A stretch of 16,378 bases of DNA from CAYRTD01 sp964426915 (lineage in GTDB: Bacteria; Bacteroidota; Bacteroidia; Bacteroidales; GCA-2748055), in contig CAYRTD010000092.1 in the NCBI GenBank assembly GCA_964426915.1, positions 1-16,378 of the forward strand. Direction: 5' to 3'. Shown in pieces: positions 6,091-14,190 of the stretch. The notes under the pieces were generated by a model. It saw nothing but the letters and a program-made list of their open reading frames with translations. It was not told the DNA's origin and ran no database searches. Position numbers and translations under genes: made by a program. The first letter of the stretch is position 1. Every line of letters starts with the position of its first letter.

Positions 6091-8023
6091 ATTTATAATT
6101 TCTGGTCTTCAACTCTACTTCTTCAAATTTCAGTTCTTCTTTATGCATTTTTGGCTCACCATTTTCTGTGTTTTCCCATACGGCAACGTATGTAAAATCC
6201 TTATCATTACGCACGGCCTCACCTTCGCTGGTCTGGTATTCCTCACGGAAATGACCTCCACATGATTCCTCGCGCTGAAGAGCATCCATTGCCATCAATT
6301 CTCCCAGTTCGAGAAAATCGGCTACCCTGGTTGCTTTCTCGAGTTCGGGATTCAGGTCGTACATTTCTCCGGGAATATTTACATCCTTCCAGAATTCTTC
6401 CCTGAGCTCACGGATTTCTTTTATCGCCTGTTTTAGTCCTTTTGCTTTTCTGGCCATTCCTACATGTTCCCACATGATATTTCCGAGCTTTTTATGAAAA
6501 GTATCTACACTGGTCTTACCTTTGACGGAAATCAGTTTTTTCATTTTGGCGCTTACCTTTTCTGCTGCCTCGTTAAATTCCGGAGAATCGGTTGGCATCC
6601 GGGGAGTGCTGATATCTTCGGATAAATAATCCTGAATGGTATAGGGAAGAACGAAATACCCGTCGGCTAGGCCCTGCATCAACGCACTTGCTCCAAGCCG
6701 GTTAGCTCCGTGATCCGAGAAGTTTGCCTCACCAATCGCAAAAAGCCCGGGAATAGTAGTCATGAGATTATAATCCACCCATATTCCCCCCATGGAATAA
6801 TGGATAGCGGGATAGATCATCATCGGAGTTTCATAGGGATTATCATCCACAATTTTTTCGTACATCTGGAAAAGGTTCCCGTATTTTGATTCAATGCTGT
6901 CTTTTCCCTGTTTCTCAATCGCATCCTTAAAGTCGAGATATACAGCCAGACCCGTTCCCACTCCGTAACCGGCATCGCAACGTTCTTTTGCTGCCCGGGA
7001 GGCAACATCTCTGGGTACCAGGTTTCCGAAAGCAGGGTATCTTCTTTCAAGATAGTAGTCTCTTTCTTCTTCGGGGATGTCACGTGGGTTTAATTTCCCC
7101 TCCCTGATCTTCGCAGCGTCCTCTTTGTTTTTTGGGACCCATATTCTTCCGTCATTACGCAGACTTTCACTCATTAGGGTAAGTTTCGACTGGTATTCCC
7201 CGTGAACCGGGATGCAGGTAGGATGGATCTGTACAAATGAGGGATTTCCAAAAAAGGCTCCGCGCTTATAACTTTGCCAGGCTGCACTAACATTAGCTCC
7301 CATTGCCATGGTAGAAAGAAAATAAGCATTTCCGTATCCTCCGGAGGCAATTACCACGGCGTGTGCAAAATGTTTTTCAATTTTTCCGGTTTTCATGTCG
7401 CGGGTAACGATCCCTCTTGCCTTACCATCGATGACAACAAGATCATGCATTTCGGTACGGGTGTAGATCTTCACCTTATTCATTTTCACCTGACGCATGA
7501 GGGCACCGTATGCACCCAGCAACAATTGCTGGCCGGTTTGTCCTCTTGCATAAAAAGTCCTGGAAACCTGTGCTCCACCAAAAGAACGGTTGTCGAGGTA
7601 TCCGCCGTAATCCCTTGCAAATGGCACTCCCTGGGCTACACATTGGTCGATAATATTATTACTAACTTCCGCAAGCCGGTAAACATTTCCTTCGCGGGAG
7701 CGGTAATCGCCTCCTTTTATGGTATCGAAAAATAAACGGTAAACACTGTCTCCGTCATTCTGATAATTCTTTGCAGCATTAATACCTCCCTGGGCAGCAA
7801 TACTGTGAGCTCTTCTCGGACTGTCCTGATAGCAAAAAGCCTTAACGTTAAAACCGAGCTCTCCGAGGGAAGCTGCAGCAGATGCTCCTGCTAAACCTGT
7901 TCCCACAACTATCACGTCGAGCTTCTTTTTATTATTCGGATTAACCAGCTTTTGTCCGGCTTTGAAGCGGGTCCACTTTTCTGCCAGGGGCCCCTCCGGA
8001 ACTTTTGAATTAAGTTTAACCAT
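6089..8023 (-). CDS. sdhA: Succinate dehydrogenase/fumarate reductase flavoprotein subunit
   Basis: This is the catalytic subunit. It interconverts succinate and fumarate with covalently bound FAD, at the cytoplasmic face of the membrane. In the 644-aa protein, the Rossmann motif VVGTGLAGASAAASL is at residues 39-53 and the flavinylation motif RAHSIAAQGGINAAK at 71-85, with His73 the likely FAD attachment site. HPTC, the active-site arginine region NLVPRDVASRA and HYSMGG follow in family order, then the GEANFSDHGANRLG segment that closes the FAD site. The C-terminal helical domain ends in KTRNYK. Length fits the Bacteroidota group. The start at 8023 is 20 nt after the stop of sdhC, so the two are co-transcribed. 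The stop codon (TAG) falls in the outer end of the repeat element in the sdhA-sdhB gap. Confidence 0.96.
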   Translation of the reverse strand: MVKLNSKVPEGPLAEKWTRFKAGQKLVNPNNKKKLDVIVVGTGLAGASAAASLGELGFNVKAFCYQDSPRRAHSIAAQGGINAAKNYQNDGDSVYRLFFDTIKGGDYRSREGNVYRLAEVSNNIIDQCVAQGVPFARDYGGYLDNRSFGGAQVSRTFYARGQTGQQLLLGAYGALMRQVKMNKVKIYTRTEMHDLVVIDGKARGIVTRDMKTGKIEKHFAHAVVIASGGYGNAYFLSTMAMGANVSAAWQSYKRGAFFGNPSFVQIHPTCIPVHGEYQSKLTLMSESLRNDGRIWVPKNKEDAAKIREGKLNPRDIPEEERDYYLERRYPAFGNLVPRDVASRAAKERCDAGYGVGTGLAVYLDFKDAIEKQGKDSIESKYGNLFQMYEKIVDDNPYETPMMIYPAIHYSMGGIWVDYNLMTTIPGLFAIGEANFSDHGANRLGASALMQGLADGYFVLPYTIQDYLSEDISTPRMPTDSPEFNEAAEKVSAKMKKLISVKGKTSVDTFHKKLGNIMWEHVGMARKAKGLKQAIKEIRELREEFWKDVNIPGEMYDLNPELEKATRVADFLELGELMAMDALQREESCGGHFREEYQTSEGEAVRNDKDFTYVAVWENTENGEPKMHKEELKFEEVELKTRNYK

Positions 8024-8043
8024 ATCGTGGATAATGATTTTAA

Positions 8044-8715
8044 TTATCTGATAAAATATATAATCAGGGGAATGGCGGCAAATCCTGCAACAACGATGAC
8101 CGTATAAATAATCCCTGCTTTGTTTATTGCTGAAGCATAACTTCTTTGCTCGAGCCCGATTGTTTTAAAAGCAGACTGAAATCCGTGTATCAGATGAAAG
8201 CCGAGAAAAAGGAAACTGGCGATGTAAAAAATGACAAATCCGGGCCGCTGGAATTTCGCTATGACCAGTGATCCCAGATCGTGATATTCTTTCCCGTTGA
8301 TCATGACATCCTGTACTTCACCAAAAAATTTAGCCTTGAAATAAAAGTCTGTAAGGTGGATGGCAAGAAACACCAGAATGATGATCGCAGTGTGAATCAT
8401 GAACTTTGAAAAAAAAGAAGTCATTTCGTAGTTTTCCACCTTGTACCTGTTAGGTCTTGACATCCAGTTTTGTATCTGGAGTATCAGACCATAAATGATA
8501 TGAAGGAGGAAACCTGCGAAAAGGAATATTTCAAAGATCTTGATGACAATATTGGTGCCCATGAAATGAGCCGCAATATTAAAATTGTCCGTCTCTTCGA
8601 AAAATATAAGCAAGGAGTTGATGCCAAGGTGAACCAGCAGGAATACGACCAAAAAAAGGCCTGCTGCAGCCATCATTATCTTTTTACCAATTGAGGAGGT
8701 GAAAAAGTTACCCAT
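8044..8715 (-). CDS. sdhC: Succinate dehydrogenase/fumarate reductase cytochrome b subunit (b558 family)
   Basis: This is the membrane anchor of the complex and holds two b hemes and the quinone site. The 223-aa protein has five membrane helices at about 13-37, 56-81, 105-127, 157-178 and 200-221. His29, His72, His120 and His174 lie in or next to helices 1-4, with the spacing expected for the axial ligands of the single-subunit diheme class (Bacillus SdhC/Wolinella FrdC type). It is the first gene of sdhCAB, an order typical of Bacteroidota. ATG at 8715 gives the usual short amphipathic N-terminus (MGNFFTSSIGKKIMM). The 5' region is only 127 bp and is shared with the divergent aminopeptidase gene. 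I see no clear -7 box for sdhC there; TAATTTAG (8776-8769, minus strand) is the nearest match. Confidence 0.95.
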   Translation of the reverse strand: MGNFFTSSIGKKIMMAAAGLFLVVFLLVHLGINSLLIFFEETDNFNIAAHFMGTNIVIKIFEIFLFAGFLLHIIYGLILQIQNWMSRPNRYKVENYEMTSFFSKFMIHTAIIILVFLAIHLTDFYFKAKFFGEVQDVMINGKEYHDLGSLVIAKFQRPGFVIFYIASFLFLGFHLIHGFQSAFKTIGLEQRSYASAINKAGIIYTVIVVAGFAAIPLIIYFIR

Positions 8716-8750
8716 AGGAGTTGTTTTAATTTCGATTTGTGCCTGTTTTA

Positions 8751-8782
8751 TTAGATCGGACTAATTTACTAAATTATCTTTG
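8751..8782 (+). promoter_or_regulatory. Candidate promoter of the second M24 gene
   Basis: TATCTTTG (8775-8782) is an exact match to the Bacteroidota -7 box TAnnTTTG, with TTAG (8751-8754) 20 nt upstream as a weak -33. Transcription would begin near 8790. An ATG at 8780 lies inside this box, so it cannot be the start on such a transcript. This favours the ATG at 8843. Confidence 0.45.
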
Positions 8783-8842
8783 ATGAATGATATCTATATA
8801 TTGTGTTATATAAATCATTACAATATTAAAAAAATTGTTGCT

Positions 8843-10135
8843 ATGAAAAATAATGATCATGAAGTGAATCTCTTTATTAAGAACCGGTTTAAATTATCTT
8901 CCAGACTGAAACCCAAAAGCACATTGATACTTTTTGGCGCTGATGAAATGCCCAGGAACGGAGACCAGTTTTTTCCCTTTAGACAAAATTCCGACTTTTT
9001 TTATCTCACCGGTATCCGTCAGGAGAATTCCGCGTTGATATTAACCCCCGATCATAGAGATCCCGCCATGAGAGAAATCCTGGTTATCATGAAATCCACC
9101 CCCGAAATGGAGATCTGGAACGGTCGCAAACTGAGCATTGCCGAATCCATGGAAATAAGTGGTATCTCCCGGATTATTTACCAGGAGTCTTTTGAATCCG
9201 TCTTATCTGATATCCTTTCAAATATGGAGAATATTTACCTGAACAAGCCAGAGTTACCCAAATTTATTCCTGAGGTGGAATCCAGGGATGAACGGCTGGG
9301 GAAAAAGATAATGGAAAAATATCCATTTCATAACTACCTTCGGGTTGCTCCTTTTTTAAGAGATTTCAGAGCTGTTAAGGAAGAACAGGAGATCCGCCAT
9401 ATCCGGAAAGCTATTCAGATTACCAATAAAGGTTTTCAAAGGGTGCTTTCCAAAATAATACCCGGGATGAATGAAAAAGAAACGGAAGCGATACTCAGTT
9501 ATGAGTTTCTGAGGAACGGGGCTGCAGGATTTTCTTTTTCACCCGTAATTGCTTCCGGAATTAATGCCTGCTATCTGCATTATAATGATAATAATAAAAT
9601 AATGGAAGAGGGTGAGCTTGTCCTGATGGATTTTGGAGCCGAATTCAATTATTACGCAGCCGACTGTTCCAGGACTCTGCCGGTAAATGGAAAATTCACA
9701 GAGCGGCAGGCTGAATTATACGATGGTTTGCTGGATATTTTTTTCCGGGCAAGAGAGCTTATGAAACCCGGAATTCGTATGGAAGAGGTTCATAATAATG
9801 TATGTGAATGGATGAAAACTTTCCATATAGATGTTGGTTTATATACTGAGGAGGACCTGGAAAATGTAGAATCGGAAAAACTGCTCTGGTCAGATTATTA
9901 TATGCATGGAACAGGGCATTCTTTGGGACTTGATGTCCACGATTATTATGATAAATCTGCCGTTTTTGCCCCGGGAATGGTATTTACCTGTGAACCAGGA
10001 ATATACATCAGGGATGAAAATACCGGCATAAGGCTGGAAAATAATATTCTGATAACCGAGAATGGAAATGAAGATCTGACCAAAGAAATTCCGCTGGAAA
10101 GAAAAGAAATTGAAAGAATTATGCAAAAGCGATAA
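8843..10135 (+). CDS. Xaa-Pro aminopeptidase (M24B), second copy
   Basis: This is a cytoplasmic metallopeptidase for N-terminal Xaa-Pro bonds. It has 430 aa from the ATG at 8843. I prefer that start to the ATG at 8780 because the extra 21 residues are not family-like and overlap a -7 box. The N-terminal domain has the AMP_N-type segment FPFRQNSDFFYLTGI (residues 44-58). The M24 domain keeps all ligands: Asp263 (MDFGAE), Asp274 (ADCSRT), His359 (HGTGHSLGLDVHD), Glu384 (CEPGIYI) and Glu399 (GIRLENN). The proteins at 3684 and 8843 have the same architecture but differ in detail. This one is slightly shorter and is followed after 16 nt by an alpha/beta hydrolase gene, probably in one operon. Confidence 0.92.
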   Translation: MKNNDHEVNLFIKNRFKLSSRLKPKSTLILFGADEMPRNGDQFFPFRQNSDFFYLTGIRQENSALILTPDHRDPAMREILVIMKSTPEMEIWNGRKLSIAESMEISGISRIIYQESFESVLSDILSNMENIYLNKPELPKFIPEVESRDERLGKKIMEKYPFHNYLRVAPFLRDFRAVKEEQEIRHIRKAIQITNKGFQRVLSKIIPGMNEKETEAILSYEFLRNGAAGFSFSPVIASGINACYLHYNDNNKIMEEGELVLMDFGAEFNYYAADCSRTLPVNGKFTERQAELYDGLLDIFFRARELMKPGIRMEEVHNNVCEWMKTFHIDVGLYTEEDLENVESEKLLWSDYYMHGTGHSLGLDVHDYYDKSAVFAPGMVFTCEPGIYIRDENTGIRLENNILITENGNEDLTKEIPLERKEIERIMQKR

Positions 10136-10151
10136 AAACCCAGACCACATC

Positions 10152-10952
10152 ATGAAAAATTTTAAACACAGGAATATTTCAGTACATTATGCTTTATACG
10201 GTGATTCCCGGAACCCGCCGGTGGTACTTTTACATGGATATCTGGAATCACTCGAGATATGGAAGAATTTTGTGCCACTTCTGGAAGACGAATTCTATCT
10301 GATTTGCCCTGATCTGCCCGGTCACGGTAAATCCGGAGTCTTTTCCACAACACATACCATGGAAGAACTTGCTGATTCGGTCAGGGATCTTATACTGAGC
10401 CTGGACATAAAAAAGGTTCATATGGCAGGACACTCAATGGGAGGTTATGTTGCCCTTGCCTTCGCTGATCTCTATGATGAATATCTGCATTCATCCGTTC
10501 TTTTTCATTCTTCATGTTACCCGGATACAGAAGAAAAAAGGTCCAGCCGGAACCGTGAAATTGACTTGCTCAGAGGAGGTAAAAAAAATGTAATTGTCAA
10601 TACAAATATTCCCATGGCCTTTGCCGATGATAATCTGGAAGAATACCATGATGAACTGGAAAGGGTGAAAGAAATCGCTTCAGGATCGGAAGAGGAGGGC
10701 CTCATTGCCGTATTAAACGGTATGAAATTACGTCCGGAACGTTGCCATGTTCTCAATAAGGATGAAGTTCCCTGGATGCTGATATCGGGAAAAAAAGATA
10801 ATTATATAGCTTTTGATGTTGCACAAAAAATAAAGGACACCACAGGCATTGACGAACTGGCCATTCTGGAAAACAGTGGTCATATGGGTTTCATTGAAGA
10901 AAGAGAAAGGTCGGCAGAAATACTAAAAAAATTCTTCAAAAAGCATAACTGA
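10152..10952 (+). CDS. Alpha/beta-fold hydrolase
   Basis: This is a soluble serine hydrolase of 266 aa from the ATG at 10152. The complete catalytic set is visible: VVLLHGYLES (oxyanion-hole HG, residues 28-29), nucleophile Ser95 in AGHSMGGYV, Asp216 in SGKKDNYIA, and His244 in ENSGHMGFIEE. An Asp-Pro-Gly segment (CPDLPGHGKS) follows strand 4, as in the lactonase/esterase-like group. The cap region (about 120-190) is rich in charged helices. The substrate cannot be read from sequence; esterase, enol-lactonase or MenH-like roles are possible. I chose 10152 rather than the ATG at 10110 because the earlier start overlaps the upstream gene and adds residues outside the fold. It is probably co-transcribed with the M24 gene. 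It ends 9 bp from the convergent S41 peptidase gene, leaving no room for a terminator between them. Confidence 0.88.
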   Translation: MKNFKHRNISVHYALYGDSRNPPVVLLHGYLESLEIWKNFVPLLEDEFYLICPDLPGHGKSGVFSTTHTMEELADSVRDLILSLDIKKVHMAGHSMGGYVALAFADLYDEYLHSSVLFHSSCYPDTEEKRSSRNREIDLLRGGKKNVIVNTNIPMAFADDNLEEYHDELERVKEIASGSEEEGLIAVLNGMKLRPERCHVLNKDEVPWMLISGKKDNYIAFDVAQKIKDTTGIDELAILENSGHMGFIEERERSAEILKKFFKKHN

Positions 10953-10961
10953 TCTTAGAAA

Positions 10962-12641
10962 TCATTGTCTTGTAAGATAAACGCCGGAATCATTTTTCAT
11001 TAAGCTTACCGCTTTCTCCAGGGTATTGTCAATTTTCCTTATCATAGGGTAATATCCGATGTTGTCGATCAGATTCCGGGCTACATATGCTTTGATCTGG
11101 ACCCTGATGATCTCTTCGGATTCAGAAATTTCTTCAGGAACTCTTTTGACCCCTTTATCGGCTGCATATTTCAGGAAGCTGGTAAAGTAGTCTGTATTAT
11201 TTTCGAGATAATCAGAAATTTCTTGAGATGAAGAAAGGTTTTCCACTTTATGCCTGAGCTGATCCGTATAATCGAATGCAAAGCGATAAATAAGGCCCAT
11301 GCTCCGTATTTTCGAGAAATAAGGTGAGATCCCGGTGGTGTCCAGGGGAACAAATACATCGGGCATAATGCCACCTCCACCATAAACAATTCTGCCTCCC
11401 GGGGTTTCAAATTTCAGGGAATCGTCAAAATGGATGCTGTCCATACTTTCAAATTCGCCACTCTCGAATCGTTTGTAAATATCCTCATAATAATGTTCGT
11501 CGCCTGGCAGATAGGGTTTCTGGATGCTTCGGCCGGTGGGGGTGTAATAACGCGCAATAGTCAACCGCAAGGCCGATCCGTCTCTGAATTCGATCTGTTC
11601 CTGTACAAGCCCTTTGCCAAAAGATCTTCTTCCCACGATTGTGCCCCTGTCATTATCCTGAATGGCTCCGGCAAGGATTTCGCTTGCTGATGCTGAAAAT
11701 TCATCGATAAGAATGACCACCTGATCGTCTTTGCAAACTCCTTTGCTGGAGGAGAAAACATCATACCGGGGTCGGTTTTTTCCCTGGGTATATACTATCA
11801 GTTTATTTTCATCCAGAAACTGGTCTGCAACATTGGTAGCTGCATCCATAATGCCTCCGCCATTGCCCCTGAGATCAATAATAAATTTTTCCATCCCTGA
11901 ATTATGGAGCTTTTCCACACCCTCAATAAATTCACGGAAGGTTGTCTGTGAAAAATTACTAATCTTCATATAACCGATTTTGTCTTCCAGCATGTAGGAT
12001 ACATCCACCGAATAAAGAGGAATATCATCCCTGACAATTTCAAACTCGAGCATTTCGTCTTCTCCGCGACGGATAACTCCAACTTCAACTATGGAACCCC
12101 GTTCCCCTTTCAGCTTTCTGATGATCTGATCGGTAGTCATATTTTTCCCTGCAATCACAGAGTCGTCCACCTCAATGATCCTGTCGCCGGCCATAATGCC
12201 AACAATCTCAGAGGGGCCATTTGGAATTGTATTCACAACTGCAACCGTATCTTCGATCATATTGAACTGGATGCCGATCCCACTGAAATTCCCCTGCAAA
12301 GGTTCATTGTATTTCTGCAGGTCACGTGCCGGGATGTATACCGAATGCGGATCCAGCTTGCTGACAATTTCAGGGATGGCCGCTTCACTCAGTTCATTTA
12401 TGTTTACCGTATCTACGTATTCATTTTCGATATATGAGAGAACAGAATTTAATTTATTGACTCGCGGCAGGATAGAAAAATTCAGGTCTCCGTCCTTTAG
12501 CTGATAATTTTTCAGATTCAACAGGGCGTTTCCTGAATTTTCTGACTTGTAGATATTTGCTCCGTACCAGTTTCCGATGAGGATACCGGCTATTAATATC
12601 AGTGAAAATATAAGGGGTAATAAAAAACTTTTTTTATTCAT
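10962..12641 (-). CDS. ctpA: S41 family C-terminal processing peptidase
   Basis: This is a periplasmic or membrane-anchored serine protease that trims C-termini of envelope proteins (CtpA/Prc family). The 559-aa protein has an N-terminal signal/anchor helix (residues 5-24). A helical region follows, then a PDZ domain (about 110-200, with GIGIQFN and NGPSEIVGIMAGDRIIEV), and the S41 core with DLRGNGGG (257-264). Ser318 (FSASASEILAGAI) and Lys343 (RSFGKGLVQ) are the catalytic dyad, 25 residues apart as in the family, and Gln347 is also present. The C-terminal 130 residues form the Bacteroidota-type helical extension. I place the start at 12641 (MNKKSFLL), because the alternative at 12668 adds a polar stretch before the signal helix. 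The ATG overlaps the last 8 nt of the deaminase gene, which suggests translational coupling. Confidence 0.93.
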   Translation of the reverse strand: MNKKSFLLPLIFSLILIAGILIGNWYGANIYKSENSGNALLNLKNYQLKDGDLNFSILPRVNKLNSVLSYIENEYVDTVNINELSEAAIPEIVSKLDPHSVYIPARDLQKYNEPLQGNFSGIGIQFNMIEDTVAVVNTIPNGPSEIVGIMAGDRIIEVDDSVIAGKNMTTDQIIRKLKGERGSIVEVGVIRRGEDEMLEFEIVRDDIPLYSVDVSYMLEDKIGYMKISNFSQTTFREFIEGVEKLHNSGMEKFIIDLRGNGGGIMDAATNVADQFLDENKLIVYTQGKNRPRYDVFSSSKGVCKDDQVVILIDEFSASASEILAGAIQDNDRGTIVGRRSFGKGLVQEQIEFRDGSALRLTIARYYTPTGRSIQKPYLPGDEHYYEDIYKRFESGEFESMDSIHFDDSLKFETPGGRIVYGGGGIMPDVFVPLDTTGISPYFSKIRSMGLIYRFAFDYTDQLRHKVENLSSSQEISDYLENNTDYFTSFLKYAADKGVKRVPEEISESEEIIRVQIKAYVARNLIDNIGYYPMIRKIDNTLEKAVSLMKNDSGVYLTRQ

Positions 12642-13074
12642 TTTCGTCTTCGTTTTGTAAGTACACAATTTCTATCCCTGCTCTTTCCAGAAGATCAAGT
12701 CCTTCGTTCTTTGTATACAGCTCTGAAAATACAACCCTGATAATACCGGCCTGTATAATAAGCTTTGCACATTCGATACAGGGAGAGGCCGTGATGTATA
12801 GGGTTGATCCTTCGCTGGAATTATTCGACTTTGCAACTTTGGTTATGGCATTTGCCTCCGCATGTAAAACGTAAGCTTTTGTTTTAAAGTTTTCATCCTC
12901 GCAGATATTTTCAAAGCCCGCCGGAGTTCCGTTATATCCATCGGATATAATCATTTTTTCCTTCACAATGATGGCTCCCACCTTTCTTCTTTTGCAATAT
13001 GAGTTTTGGGCCCATATAGCTGCCATCTGCAGATATCTTTTATCAAATTCCAGTTGTTTTTTGCTGTTCTTCAT
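12634..13074 (-). CDS. comEB: Deoxycytidylate deaminase family protein
   Basis: This is a zinc-dependent deaminase that makes dUMP from dCMP and so feeds thymidylate synthesis, in the cytoplasm. The 146-aa protein carries the full zinc site HAEANAI (His71, catalytic Glu73) and SPCIECAK (Cys99, Cys102). The N-terminal YCKRRKVGAIIV and GYNGTPAGFENICED segments are typical of the ComEB/dCMP deaminase group. Length and start (ATG at 13074, MKNSKKQLEFDKRYL) are normal. It is the first gene of a two-gene operon with the S41 peptidase, overlapping it by 8 nt. The gene pair is likely read from the promoter at 13097-13104. No allosteric dCTP motif can be judged from sequence alone. A role in competence, suggested by the old name, is not implied. 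Confidence 0.93.
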   Translation of the reverse strand: MKNSKKQLEFDKRYLQMAAIWAQNSYCKRRKVGAIIVKEKMIISDGYNGTPAGFENICEDENFKTKAYVLHAEANAITKVAKSNNSSEGSTLYITASPCIECAKLIIQAGIIRVVFSELYTKNEGLDLLERAGIEIVYLQNEDENE

Positions 13075-13096
13075 TTATAATACAAATTCCGGACCA

Positions 13097-13104
13097 CAAA
13101 TATA
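13097..13104 (-). promoter_or_regulatory. Candidate -7 box for the deaminase operon
   Basis: TATATTTG on the minus strand (13104-13097) is an exact TAnnTTTG match, 22 nt before the ATG of the deaminase gene. No -33 TTG is visible at 19-21 nt upstream; that stretch is occupied by the C/G-run tract. Confidence 0.4.
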
Positions 13105-13115
13105 CGATTTATTTT

Positions 13116-13171
13116 GGGGAATGGGGATTGGGGAGGGTAGGGATTGGGGTGGATAGTTGGGGATTAGGGGG
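13116..13171 (+). repeat. G-run tract with quadruplex potential
   Basis: Eight runs of three or more G lie within 56 nt (13116-13119, 13123-13126, 13130-13133, 13135-13137, 13140-13142, 13146-13149, 13159-13162, 13167-13171), with loops of 1-9 nt. The first three have 3-nt loops. The tract lies directly upstream of the candidate deaminase promoter, in a low-complexity stretch of GGGATTGGGG-like units. The rest of 13172-13350 has no gene that I can support. It does contain a hairpin with arms CGAATTTC (13269-13276) and GAAATTCG (13282-13289). Confidence 0.6.
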
Positions 13172-13349
13172 AGGTAAGAGAATTTAGCGACATTAGCAAG
13201 GCAAGCGACTTTAGCTACGTAAGTGAATGAAGAGATTGGAGCGATAAGGCATGGGCGGTGAACGGTCCCGAATTTCTTTTCGAAATTCGTGGATTTTCGA
13301 AAAATCATAGATTTGTTATTTTTCGGGATAATCGGTAATCGGTGGGGGG

Positions 13350-13793
13350 ATTAAGGGGTTTATGGATTATGGGTGGAATGGGACGTATTTCATTACCATC
13401 TGCACCAAAAACCGGGAACCTTTTTTCGGGGAAATTGTGGATGAAAAAATGGTAATATCGCATTTGTAAGTAACCTAAACTTAAAAAATACTTTTTAGAC
13501 ACCCTCTACAAACCCCCGATTCCACCCCCGATCCCACCAATGCCCCCACCACCATCCAAACCATCGGGCAAAAACGTTTTCAAAATATCGGTAAAAACAC
13601 GGTTTCATCAATTATTGGTTCATATAAATCGGCTGTGACCAAATACGCCAACAGATTAGGATTGGAAAACGGTTGGCAACAACGTTTTCATGACCATATT
13701 ATCCGTGATGATGACGAATATCAGCGGATTTCCAATTATATCCGTACAAATCCACAAAATTGGAAGGATGATAAATTCAATTTAAACAGATGA
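13350..13793 (+). pseudogene. RAYT (REP-associated tyrosine transposase) remnant, internally deleted
   Basis: Two pieces of one IS200-like RAYT gene lie in the same frame. The N-terminal piece (13350-13466) reads IKGFMDYGWNGTYFITICTK then NREPFFGEIVDEKMVIS, the first strand of the HUH domain. It runs into stop codons (first at 13467). The C-terminal piece (13554-13793, TGA) reads RFQNIGKNTVSSIIGSYKSA, VTKYANRLG, then RFHDHIIRDDDEYQRISNYI and TNPQNWKDDKFN. The region between them, which should encode about 50 residues including the HxH metal-binding motif, is missing and replaced by about 90 bp of unrelated sequence. The Tyr of GSYKSA is a candidate for the catalytic tyrosine (family knowledge). 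RAYTs process REP-type palindromes, which fits the many palindromic repeats in this window. This copy is dead. Confidence 0.82.
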
Positions 13794-13822
13794 AAAAACA
13801 TGCGTTTCCATAATAAAAAACA

Positions 13823-13858
13823 AAAACGCCCAATAAACAATCGGTTTTTGGGCGTTTT
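13823..13858. terminator. Bidirectional intrinsic-type terminator
   Basis: An 11-bp perfect stem, AAAACGCCCAA (13823-13833) and TTGGGCGTTTT (13848-13858), encloses a 14-nt loop. A-rich and T-rich edges allow use on both strands. It follows the RAYT remnant (+) by 30 bp and overlaps the stop of the GIY-YIG remnant (-). Confidence 0.65.
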
Positions 13859-13980
13859 ACCTGTATACACGACTGATAATGTCGGGATATTTTAACAAAT
13901 TTAGGATGTACTTCCTGCTTTTCATTCTTTTAATGTGGGGTTCGATATTTCAGGCTTGCTGATATTCAAGAGTATCACCC
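13857..13980 (-). pseudogene. GIY-YIG endonuclease remnant (3' part)
   Basis: Reading the minus strand gives LEYQQA-stop-NIEPHIKRMKSRKYILNLLKYPD and then IISRVYR-stop. This aligns with the end of the intact GIY-YIG protein at 15962-16243 (LEYKQARDIEGHIKKMKSRK, YIENMVKYPE). The Arg codon after QA has become TGA (13950-13952), and the N-terminal half with the GIY and YIG motifs is gone or unrecognisable beyond about 13980. The final stop is TAA at 13857-13859. The DNA also aligns without gaps over about 85 bp. This is a decayed relative of the neighbouring gene, not an exact recent duplicate. Confidence 0.8.
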
Positions 13981-14010
13981 AGGGGAATTTGCAGGTCACA
14001 AAAAGTTTTA

Positions 14011-14051
14011 TTTAGAAGTGTCCGTCAATAGAGTCGGGTGTTTGTCCATAA
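14011..14051. repeat. Fragment of the interspersed repeat element (copy D)
   Basis: TTTAGAAGTGTCCGTCAATA followed by GAGTCGGGTGTTTGTCCATAA matches the left flank and first arm of copy B (TTAGTGCCTGTCAATAGAGT, then AAAGTGTTTGTTC) and the fragment at 5087. The second arm is absent. It sits between the GIY-YIG remnant and the tRNA-Leu 3' fragment. Confidence 0.55.
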
Positions 14052-14098
14052 AGCCCGGAGAAAAAAAAGTGAGAGTAAATTCGGAGCACATTCTCGCT

Positions 14099-14124
14099 CT
14101 CACTCTGATTCCGTACCCGGAGCC
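14099..14124 (-). pseudogene. tRNA-Leu 3'-end fragment with downstream flank
   Basis: On the minus strand CCGGCTCCGGGTACGGAATC, continuing with AGAGTGA, matches the T-stem 3' strand, acceptor 3' strand and downstream flank of the tRNA-Leu-like sequence at 15830-15960, including the flank 15819-15829. A GGTTCG lies just upstream, as in a T-loop, but is followed by TAAAAACG. The rest of the tRNA is missing. Confidence 0.65.
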
Positions 14125-14190
14125 GGGCGTTTTTACGAACCTTTTTTGGATGATTTGGAATTGATCTGGCAGGTAGATTACTGCCGAAGT

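Noticed and set aside
7274..7735. Open frame antisense to sdhA
   Set aside because: It is a shadow of a strongly conserved gene and its product has no recognisable domain.
8780..8842. Longer N-terminus for the second M24 peptidase
   Set aside because: The ATG at 8780 lies inside an exact -7 box, and the added residues are AT-driven and not family-like.
10110..10151. Earlier start for the alpha/beta hydrolase
   Set aside because: It overlaps the upstream gene and adds residues outside the fold; 10152 fits the family better.
12642..12668. Earlier start for the S41 peptidase
   Set aside because: It would place nine polar residues before a normal signal helix; the overlap start at 12641 is the usual coupled arrangement.
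13075..13308. Minus-strand open frame of 77 codons
   Set aside because: It spans the G/C-run tract and a hairpin; the proline-rich product has low complexity and no motif.
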